24,397 nt of DNA from Pseudomonadota bacterium (GTDB lineage Bacteria > Pseudomonadota > Gammaproteobacteria > Burkholderiales > Thiobacillaceae), in NCBI GenBank assembly GCA_021836225.1, contig JAKBJA010000130.1:1-24397 (forward strand), given 5' to 3'. This document shows, in pieces, positions 1-17,235 of this stretch. The notes under the pieces are model-generated. The model had not been told where the DNA came from, made no database searches, and saw nothing but the letters and a program-made list of their open reading frames with translations. Both the position numbers and the translations under genes were made by a program. Each line of letters opens with the position of its first letter. Position 1 is the first letter of the stretch.

Positions 1-2425
<2,425 letters not shown>

Positions 2426-2428
2426 TTT

Positions 2429-2439
2429 GCGAAAATCGC
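2429..2439 (+). promoter_or_regulatory. AAAAT-centred 11-mer upstream of eno
   Basis: GCGAAAATCGC lies in the 41-base gap between kdsA and eno, 27 bases before the eno start. It resembles GCTAAAATAGC before purL and GCGAAAATAGC before ppc, and could be a -10 element giving eno its own promoter. No good -35 hexamer is visible 16-18 bases upstream, so the call is weak. Confidence 0.25.
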
Positions 2440-2457
2440 GGACACAATGAAATCTAA

Positions 2458-7345
<4,888 letters not shown>

Positions 7346-7370
7346 ACCAAAGGACTGACAGGGAAGAGAC

Positions 7371-8240
7371 ATGCAAAAAGTAAAAAAAGCCGTATTTCCG
7401 GTTGCCGGTCTGGGCACCCGCTTTCTGCCGGCCACCAAGGCCAGCCCCAAGGAAATGCTCCCCATCGTAGACAAGCCGCTGATCCAGTACGCGGTCGAGG
7501 AGGCGATGGACGCCGGCATCACCGACATCATCTTCATCAGCAGCCGCACCAAGCGCACCGTCGAAGACCACTTCGACAAGGCCTACGAACTGGAAACCGA
7601 ACTCGCCGCGCGCGGCAAGAATCGCGATCTTGAACTGGTGCAGTCGATCCGCCCGGCCGGCGTCAACTTCATCTACATCCGCCAGGCCGAAGCGCTGGGA
7701 CTGGGCCATGCCGTGCTGTGCGCGCAGCCGGTGATCGGCAACGAACCCTTTGCCGTCATCCTCGCCGACGACCTGATCGACGGCAGTCCGGCGGCGATGA
7801 AGCAGATGGTCGATCAGTACGACTACTACCAGTGCTCAGTGCTCGGCGTGCAGCAGGTGGCGCCGGAAGAAACCGCGTCCTATGGCATCGTCGACGCCAG
7901 CCCGATGGCCGAGCGCGTGTCGCGGGTGAACGCCATCGTCGAGAAACCCAAGCCCGAAGACGCGCCGTCCACCCTGGGTGTGGTCGGCCGCTACATCCTC
8001 ACGCCGCGCATCTTCCATCACATCCAGCATCTGAAGCCCGGCGCCGGCGGCGAACTGCAGCTCACCGACGCCATTGCCGCGCTGCTGAAGGAACAGCAGG
8101 TTCTGGCTTATGCCTTCGACGGCATCCGCTACGATTGCGGCAGCAAGCTGGGCTATCTGCAGGCCACGGTGGAATATGCGCTGAAGCACAGCGAAGTCAG
8201 CGAGGATTTTGCGGCGTATCTCAAGCAGCGCATGTGCTGA
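7371..8240 (+). CDS. galU: UTP-glucose-1-phosphate uridylyltransferase
   Basis: Makes UDP-glucose from UTP and glucose-1-phosphate, the glucosyl donor for lipopolysaccharide, exopolysaccharide, trehalose or glycogen-related routes and the precursor of UDP-galactose and UDP-glucuronate. The protein has 289 residues, typical for bacterial GalU. The nucleotidyltransferase signature [12 protein letters not shown] is at 12-23, the sugar-nucleotide loop [11 protein letters not shown] at 26-36, and the metal-binding ADD of ILADDLID at 132-134. The start ATG is preceded by AGGGAAGAG (7360-7368). It is the last gene of the leftward cluster. No rho-independent terminator is visible in the 64 bases to the converging gene on the other strand. 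Confidence 0.97.
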   Translation: MQKVKKAVFPVAGLGTRFLPATKASPKEMLPIVDKPLIQYAVEEAMDAGITDIIFISSRTKRTVEDHFDKAYELETELAARGKNRDLELVQSIRPAGVNFIYIRQAEALGLGHAVLCAQPVIGNEPFAVILADDLIDGSPAAMKQMVDQYDYYQCSVLGVQQVAPEETASYGIVDASPMAERVSRVNAIVEKPKPEDAPSTLGVVGRYILTPRIFHHIQHLKPGAGGELQLTDAIAALLKEQQVLAYAFDGIRYDCGSKLGYLQATVEYALKHSEVSEDFAAYLKQRMC

Positions 8241-8304
8241 GTCCCGTCTGTTCGGTGGGGCAGTGCTGTTAGCTGGTATGGGGTGGGGGTAAACGGGAGC
8301 GCGC

Positions 8305-10296
8305 TCAATGCGCGTAAATGGCGCCTGCCAGTATCGGCGACAGCGCCGATCCCCGTAGCCAGTCCTCCAGCTTGTCGATCGGCATGGGCCTGCCCATGAA
8401 GTAGCCTTGCGAGCAATCGCATCCGAGTATGCCGAGCGTGTCCCAGGCGTCCCGATTTTCCACCCCTTCGGCCGTGACCCTGAGCCCGAGGTTGTGCGCG
8501 AGATCGATGGTGGAGCGCACGATCACCGCATCGTTCTCGTTCGCTTCCATATCCATCACAAAGGATTTGTCGATTTTCAGTTCGTCGACTGGCAGGCGCT
8601 TGAGATAGGCGAGCGAAGAGTAGCCGGTGCCGAAATCGTCGATGGCGAGTGTCACGCCCATGCGATCGAGTTCGGTGAGTATGCTCAGGCCGTCGCTGGG
8701 GTTGGCCATTACGGCGCTTTCGGTGATTTCGAGGGTGAGTTGCTCGGGCGGGATGCCGCTCTCGGCAAGCAGGGCGCGAATATTGGCTGGCAGCGCCATG
8801 TCGTGCAGGTTGCGCGCGGAGAGATTGATTGCCATGGTCAGGGCGTAGCCCTGCAGGCGCAGGGCTGCCAGTTGCTGCAATGCGGTCCTGAGCACCCAGT
8901 GGGTGAGCGGTCCGATCAGGCCGGCTTCTTCTGCCAGTGGGATGAAGCTGTTAGGCTCGAGGAAACCGCGCTGCGGATGTTGCCAGCGCACCAGCGCTTC
9001 GAGCCCGACCACGCGCTGACTGCGATGGTTGATTTGCGGCTGATAGTAAAGGCACAGCTGATTCGACTGGATGGCCTCGCGCAGTTCGCTTTTGAGCGAC
9101 AGGTCGCTGCGGGTGGTGTGCACCTGGTCTGGCGCATACACGGCATAGCCCTTGTCTGTGCGTTTTGCCACGTACATCGCGATGTCGGCGCAGCGGATCA
9201 GGCCGCTGGAATCGGTGCATTGAGAAGGGTAAAGCGAGATGCCGAGGCTCGCGCCCAGGTCGATGCTCTGGTTTTGCCAGTGGAAGGGGTCGTCCAGGGC
9301 GGAGAGCACTTTTTCTGCGACGACCTGAACCTCCTGGGGATCCAGATCATGAATGACCACGACATATTCGTCCCCGCCCAGCCGTGCCACGGTGTCCTCG
9401 GCGCGAACCGTATTCTTCAGTCGCTGCCCGACTTCCCGCAGCAGTTCATCGCCCACGTTGTGTCCCAAGGTGTCGTTGACTTCCTTGAACCGGTCCAGGT
9501 CCATCAGCGCCACCCCGAACGACGCGCCTGTGCGCTTGGCCCGTTCGATTTCGTGTTCGATCCGGTCGTGCAGCAGGGAACGGTTGGCCAAGCCGGTGAG
9601 CGGGTCGTACATGGCCTGGATTGCGAGTTGCCTGGCCTGGTGCGTGACCCGACGGCTGACTAAAAAGGCAATCGTGATGCCCATCAGCAGCGCCATCGTG
9701 CCCAGCCCTATCATCAGGCCGCGCACGCGGGCATACGAAATTTCTGCATTGCGCACTGCCTCGGCAGTCTGCTGGCGCTGCAGCTCAAGCAGGGCGCCGA
9801 CCTGTTCGGCAATGGCGCGCTGCCTGGGCATGGCCACGCTGCGGATGCGGTCGAAAATTTCTGTCTGGTCGTCGCTGAAGACAGACATGTCCACCACCGT
9901 CTGCACCTTGGGGTAGGCTTCGATGGTCAGCTTGCGGATGAGGTCCAGAATGCGACTTTCTTCCGGATTGAGCGGCATGTGCTCGAGGCGGTCGCGCGCC
10001 TGGATATAGAGGATGCCTTGGGAATTGAAGCGCAGAACCTCGGCGTCCTTTTCAAACGGATCGGAGAGAATCGGCAGGGTGTGCATGGAGAGCGCGCGCT
10101 CGCGCAGCGCGCTGTGCATCACTGTCGCGAGTTCGGTCTTGACGTTGTTGCTCTGGGCAATGTCCTTCAGGCGCTGGTTGGCTTCGGATACATACCGCAA
10201 GCCGATTGCGCTGAGCGCGACCATCAGGGCCAGCACGACGATAAAGCCGATCCCGATGCGGATCCCCATCCCCAGATGCTGAGTGTGCTGCTTCAT
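8305..10296 (-). CDS. Membrane-bound GGDEF-EAL protein (diguanylate cyclase/phosphodiesterase)
   Basis: Predicted to make and/or break down cyclic di-GMP, the second messenger controlling the switch between motility and biofilm. The protein has 663 residues. Order: membrane segment (about 10-32), a helical periplasmic domain of about 160 residues resembling a four-helix-bundle sensor, a second membrane segment (about 193-214), GGDEF domain (about 225-390) and EAL domain (about 400-650). The cyclase signature is GGDEY (307-311), with Tyr in place of Phe, a tolerated variant. An inhibitory I-site RAED (298-301) sits five residues before it. Phosphodiesterase residues are all present: Glu433 (EAL), Asn491, Glu523, Asp553-Asp554 (DDFGTG), Lys574, Glu610 and Gln630. 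Both activities are therefore possible; which dominates cannot be read from sequence. The signal is unknown. It lies downstream of the NAD(P)HX repair gene on the same strand, with an 80-base gap. Confidence 0.95.
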   Translation of the reverse strand: MKQHTQHLGMGIRIGIGFIVVLALMVALSAIGLRYVSEANQRLKDIAQSNNVKTELATVMHSALRERALSMHTLPILSDPFEKDAEVLRFNSQGILYIQARDRLEHMPLNPEESRILDLIRKLTIEAYPKVQTVVDMSVFSDDQTEIFDRIRSVAMPRQRAIAEQVGALLELQRQQTAEAVRNAEISYARVRGLMIGLGTMALLMGITIAFLVSRRVTHQARQLAIQAMYDPLTGLANRSLLHDRIEHEIERAKRTGASFGVALMDLDRFKEVNDTLGHNVGDELLREVGQRLKNTVRAEDTVARLGGDEYVVVIHDLDPQEVQVVAEKVLSALDDPFHWQNQSIDLGASLGISLYPSQCTDSSGLIRCADIAMYVAKRTDKGYAVYAPDQVHTTRSDLSLKSELREAIQSNQLCLYYQPQINHRSQRVVGLEALVRWQHPQRGFLEPNSFIPLAEEAGLIGPLTHWVLRTALQQLAALRLQGYALTMAINLSARNLHDMALPANIRALLAESGIPPEQLTLEITESAVMANPSDGLSILTELDRMGVTLAIDDFGTGYSSLAYLKRLPVDELKIDKSFVMDMEANENDAVIVRSTIDLAHNLGLRVTAEGVENRDAWDTLGILGCDCSQGYFMGRPMPIDKLEDWLRGSALSPILAGAIYAH

Positions 10297-10376
10297 CGAT
10301 ACAGCCCGTTATACATTTTTGAGTTGGGCGATTAAAAATTCGCTAAACCCATATTACGGCAATGGATTAACGTACT
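10297..10376 (-). promoter_or_regulatory. AT-rich gap, possible promoter for the GGDEF-EAL gene
   Basis: These 80 bases are clearly more AT-rich than the coding DNA on either side, which suits a promoter region. On the - strand TTTAAT (10331-10336) is a five-of-six -10 match and lies 34 bases before the start codon, but no good -35 is correctly spaced. TATAAC (10308-10313) is another -10 match but too close to the ATG. No hairpin with a T-run was found for the upstream gene. Confidence 0.3.
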
Positions 10377-11903
10377 TTAATCCACCGGGAAGGCTGAAAT
10401 TTGAGGCCGGACCGACGGGTTGCCATGCAGCCAGACCGAGGCCTGCAGCGCATCGTCCGCGGCCATTCCCTGTCCCAGCAGCGCGGCAACCATGCCCGTG
10501 AGACGGTCGCCGGACCCGGCCTGGGCGAGCCAGGGGCCGCCGCTGGTGTTGATGGCATAGCGGCCGTCAGGATGGGCGATGACGGTACCGGCACCTTTCA
10601 GCGCGACGTGGGCATGGTATTGCGCGCTCAGGCGTTGTGCCGCTTCGATCCGGCTGGCCTGGACGTCGGAACTGCGTGTGCCGAGCAGGCGGGCAGCTTC
10701 GCCGGGATGCGGGGTGAGCAGGAGAGGGGGAGTGCGGCGAGCCGCCTGACTGGCCAGTCCGGGATTGTTGGCCAGCAGATTCAGCGCGTCGGCATCCAGC
10801 ACCAGCGGGCAGGGTGCTGCGAGGGCTGCTTGCAGCAGGGCATGCGCGCGCGGCCCCTGTCCCAGTCCCGGACCGACCACCAGCACGTCGAGATCCGCAT
10901 TCACCAGACTTTCCGGCACCGCAAACATCAGGCGCGGTTCGCCGTAATCGACGGCGATGCGCTCGTCCAGCACGCCCAGGGTGACGCTGCCCGCGCCCTG
11001 CTGCAGGGCGGCGCGTCCTGCGATCAGGCAGGCGCCGACCATGCCGCTGCCGCCGCCGATGATGCCGATATGGCCGAACTGACCCTTGTGGCTGTTGCGC
11101 GCCCGCGCGGGCAGGCAATGGCGCTTTTCCAGTTGCGTCAGCGCGATGCCGGGCGTGGCGGGCAGGCTGGCCGGATCGACACCGAGCGTGTCGAGATGCA
11201 GTTCGCCGGCGCAGTCGGGCCCGTCGGCAGTGAGGAGGCCAGGCTTGAGAGCGAGATAGGTGAGCGTGTGATCGGCGCGCAGGGCGCACCCGCGTATCCG
11301 CCCGCTGTCGCTGTCGAGGCCGCTCGGCACGTCGAGTGCCAGCCTGGGGCAGTCCATGGCGTTCGCCCGTTCGATCCACCGTGCCTCTTCGCCGGTGATG
11401 TCGCGCTGCAGCCCCACCCCGAACAGACCGTCGATCACCAGACCGAAGCGCTGCGAGGGCGGAATGTCCGCCAGCAGGATGCCGCCGGTTGTGCGCCAGG
11501 CAGACCAGGCTTTCGCAGCATCCGGCGGCAGGCGGGCAGGGTCGGCGCGGCTGACGACCACCACCCGGGATCCCTGGGCCGCGAGCAGACGCGCCGCCAC
11601 CAGGGCGTCGCCGCCATTGTTGCCGGGGCCGGCCAGAACCACCACCGCCTCGCCGGATTCGCTGGCCAGCATGCCCGCCAGTTCGGCCGCGGCCGCGCCC
11701 GCTCTTTCCATCAGCGACGTGGCTGGGTGGGCGGCGGCCCATTGCCGGTCGATTTCCCGGATGTCGGCGGCCATGAACAGCGGCGGCGAGACCAGGTCGC
11801 CGAGCGCAAGCGGCATGGGCGCATAGGGGTCGGGGCGATTCGGATGTTCAGGGTCTGCCATGCAAGGGGGCGGCCGGGGCGGCTTGGTAAGCGATGATGA
11901 CAT
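10377..11903 (-). CDS. nnr: Bifunctional NAD(P)H-hydrate repair enzyme (epimerase + ADP/ATP-dependent dehydratase)
   Basis: Repairs hydrated, inactive NADH and NADPH: the N-terminal epimerase interconverts R and S forms and the C-terminal dehydratase restores the coenzyme. The protein has 508 residues, similar to E. coli YjeF/Nnr. The YjeF_N domain (about 45-245) contains the loop GPGNNGGDA (92-100) and LDVPSGLD (190-197). The C-terminal ribokinase-like domain (about 268-500) contains GHIGIIGGGSGMVGA (277-291), VGPGLGQG (343-350), LTPHPGEAARLLG (396-408) and the catalytic GSGD loop (463-466, Asp466). That loop reads GSGDRLTG, with Arg where Val is usual. The start is uncertain: Met1 (11903) or Met15 (11861), neither with a strong Shine-Dalgarno; the first 40 residues are Pro-rich and unlikely to matter. 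It diverges from the PhnD-like gene. Confidence 0.95.
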   Translation of the reverse strand: MSSSLTKPPRPPPCMADPEHPNRPDPYAPMPLALGDLVSPPLFMAADIREIDRQWAAAHPATSLMERAGAAAAELAGMLASESGEAVVVLAGPGNNGGDALVAARLLAAQGSRVVVVSRADPARLPPDAAKAWSAWRTTGGILLADIPPSQRFGLVIDGLFGVGLQRDITGEEARWIERANAMDCPRLALDVPSGLDSDSGRIRGCALRADHTLTYLALKPGLLTADGPDCAGELHLDTLGVDPASLPATPGIALTQLEKRHCLPARARNSHKGQFGHIGIIGGGSGMVGACLIAGRAALQQGAGSVTLGVLDERIAVDYGEPRLMFAVPESLVNADLDVLVVGPGLGQGPRAHALLQAALAAPCPLVLDADALNLLANNPGLASQAARRTPPLLLTPHPGEAARLLGTRSSDVQASRIEAAQRLSAQYHAHVALKGAGTVIAHPDGRYAINTSGGPWLAQAGSGDRLTGMVAALLGQGMAADDALQASVWLHGNPSVRPQISAFPVD

Positions 11904-11921
11904 CTTAATCCCAAGGCTGAT

Positions 11922-11947
11922 GCCGTGCGCTTGGGCGTGCGCACGGC
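11922..11947. repeat. Perfect 9-bp inverted repeat in a divergent intergenic region
   Basis: GCCGTGCGC (11922-11930) and GCGCACGGC (11939-11947) are exact reverse complements separated by eight bases. The element lies 19 bases upstream of the nnr start and about 105 bases upstream of the PhnD-like start. It could be an operator for a dimeric regulator or a hairpin in the nnr 5' leader. There is no T-run, so a terminator is unlikely. The rest of this 150-base gap (11904-12053) shows no clear promoter hexamer pair. Confidence 0.55.
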
Positions 11948-12053
11948 GGTGGACAGTGGTTGGAAATGACCAGCGTCCAGTGATTCAGTGCGGCTTACTT
12001 GCTGCCGTTAACGTCGGGCCGGTTTCACGGCGGTCAATACACGAGAGGGTGAC

Positions 12054-12851
12054 ATGCGTAGACGTAGCTTTTTGGCGGGACTGACCATTCTTCCCGCACT
12101 GCCGCTGGCGGCCCATGCTGCCAAGGGCGACCTGAGCATCGGAATTTACCCGGGCACGGGCAAGGCCGACATCGTGATGGGGGATTTTCGCGCCTATGCG
12201 ATGCCGTTCGCCCAGGCGCTGGCGGCGGCCCAGGGCGGCAAGCCGAAGCTCACCCTGTTTCGCAGCATCCGAAGCGTCATGGGCTCCTTGAAGGGCGGTC
12301 GCCTGGACCTGTATTTCGTTCCGCCTTCAGTCGCGGTTGCCGTGCTCGACCACGATTACTCGCCCATCGCTCGCGTGCGCGACCAGGCGACCGGGGTTCT
12401 GGTGCGCCGCAAGGGCGCAATCGTGACGGCTGTGGCGCTGACCGAGAAGGAATCCTGGCTGGATGTGATGGCGCGCCACACGCTCAAGCGCAACAAGATC
12501 GACTCGGTGAAGATTTTCAATTTCAAGACGCAGGAAGATGTGGCGCTGGCGATGCAGCGTGATTATGCGCAGGCTGGCAGCCTGCGCAGCAAGCTGGCCG
12601 ACGAACTGATTGCAAAAGGGGATTACGAACTCTGGCATCCCCTGCCGACCACGCCGGATTTCACGCTGATGGCGAGCAACCGCATGAGTGCAGCCGAGCA
12701 GGACGGGCTGGGGGCGGCCGCCGTCGGGCTCAGCACCGACACCATTCAAACCCTGCAAAAAACCATCCACAGCAAGGTCACCGGCTTTGTGATCGACAAG
12801 CAGGCCGATTACAAGACCATCAAGCAGGCAATGAACGAAGCCGGGTACTGA
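12054..12851 (+). CDS. Exported PhnD-like periplasmic solute-binding protein (orphan)
   Basis: Predicted periplasmic protein of the phosphate/phosphonate (PhnD-type) binding-protein superfamily. The protein has 265 residues, shorter than typical PhnD. It starts at ATG 12054 with AGAGGG five bases upstream. The N-terminus RRRSFLAGL followed by a hydrophobic stretch and AHA|A gives a signal peptide with predicted cleavage after residue 22; the RRSFL core fits a twin-arginine signal. The mature part opens with LSIGIYPGTGK, has FRSIRSVMGSLKGGRLDLYFVPPSV (two shorter blocks: a lobe helix and the start of the hinge), then YSPIARVRDQATG, and ends with a lobe-closing helix (FVIDKQADYKTIKQAMNEAG). The serine-rich phosphonate-binding loop of true PhnD is not evident, so the ligand may differ. 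No ABC permease or ATPase is adjacent, so transport is not implied; a sensory partner role is possible. Function unknown. Confidence 0.7.
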   Translation: MRRRSFLAGLTILPALPLAAHAAKGDLSIGIYPGTGKADIVMGDFRAYAMPFAQALAAAQGGKPKLTLFRSIRSVMGSLKGGRLDLYFVPPSVAVAVLDHDYSPIARVRDQATGVLVRRKGAIVTAVALTEKESWLDVMARHTLKRNKIDSVKIFNFKTQEDVALAMQRDYAQAGSLRSKLADELIAKGDYELWHPLPTTPDFTLMASNRMSAAEQDGLGAAAVGLSTDTIQTLQKTIHSKVTGFVIDKQADYKTIKQAMNEAGY

Positions 12852-12944
12852 TTACGCGTCGGCAGTACGCAATCCGGTCCGAGGCTTGCCCCCCAGTCCG
12901 GTTGACCTAGACTGCGGAGTATCCATTGGTTGGAGGATTGCTTC

Positions 12945-13187
12945 ATGGATACCCGACATCGCACTCAGGCGGGCGCGCCGCTTGCGCAGTGCGCCGACGA
13001 AGACAGCTGCACCGTGTTCAGCTGCGAGATCTGTCTGAAGGAAGTGCCGGCCGACGCAGTCAAAGTGACGGATGCGCAAGACTATGTCCATTATTTCTGC
13101 GGCCTTGATTGCCTCGACGCCTGGCAAAAGCAGGCCGGCAATCGCCCACAAGCCGGCCCGGAGAAGCGTCGCGATCGGCTAAAATAG
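12945..13187 (+). CDS. Small protein with C-X2-C-X21-C-X3-C zinc-finger-like motif (DUF3330/TRASH-like)
   Basis: An 80-residue cytoplasmic protein. The ATG at 12945 is chosen because TGGAGG (12931-12936) lies eight bases upstream; a TTG at 12930 would sit on top of that site. The core pairs CEIC with FCGLDC, giving four cysteines in the spacing C-X2-C-X21-C-X3-C. That spacing and the YVHYFC-like aromatic run before the third Cys resemble TRASH/MYM-type treble-clef metal-binding modules, and from memory small proteins named DUF3330. It has no signal peptide or membrane segment and ends in a basic tail (EKRRDRLK). The stop TAG is embedded in a possible purL -10 element. Metal sensing or handling is a guess; function unknown. 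Confidence 0.72.
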   Translation: MDTRHRTQAGAPLAQCADEDSCTVFSCEICLKEVPADAVKVTDAQDYVHYFCGLDCLDAWQKQAGNRPQAGPEKRRDRLK

Positions 13188-13188
13188 C
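13178..13188 (+). promoter_or_regulatory. Candidate -10 element for purL
   Basis: GCTAAAATAGC contains TAAAAT (13180-13185), a five-of-six match to the sigma-70 -10 box, 29 bases before the purL start. No convincing -35 is present 16-18 bases upstream. The same AAAATAGC, followed two or three bases later by CTTTGCC, recurs before ppc. The element overlaps the stop of the upstream small gene. Confidence 0.4.
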
Positions 13189-13214
13189 GCCTTTGCCCGT
13201 TCGCAAAGACGCTC

Positions 13215-17160
<3,946 letters not shown>

Positions 17161-17168
<8 letters not shown>

Positions 17169-17190
17169 TGCGTGCCGACTATGCGAAAAT
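17161..17190 (+). promoter_or_regulatory. Candidate promoter for ppc
   Basis: TTGGGT (17161-17166) and GAAAAT (17185-17190) are separated by 18 bases in the purL-ppc junction; the -35 overlaps the last purL codons. The -10 lies inside GCGAAAATAGC, almost the same 11-mer as before purL and eno. The leader to the ATG at 17236 would be about 38 bases. Confidence 0.4.
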
Positions 17191-17235
17191 AGCAGGCTTT
17201 GCCGCATTGAAACCCGCTGTGCGGGCTCTCTTGCC

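Noticed and set aside
7371..7400. A-rich runs at the start of galU as a programmed frameshift or slippage site
   Set aside because: The downstream frame is the normal GalU frame from its first codon and no alternative frame extends from the runs.
8241..8304. GAGCGCGCTC palindrome near the galU/GGDEF-EAL convergent junction as a bidirectional terminator
   Set aside because: The palindrome has no loop and no T-run on either strand, and it reaches into the end of the GGDEF-EAL gene.
8407..9663. A 418-residue + strand frame opposite the GGDEF-EAL gene
   Set aside because: The - strand frame carries two complete catalytic domains; the + frame shows no motif and is a shadow.
12901..12930. TTGACC followed by CGGAGTATCC as a MerR-family type metal-responsive promoter before the zinc-finger-like gene
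   Set aside because: The dyad is poor (only ACT/AGT arms) and no -10 hexamer lies at the 19-20 base spacing such promoters need.
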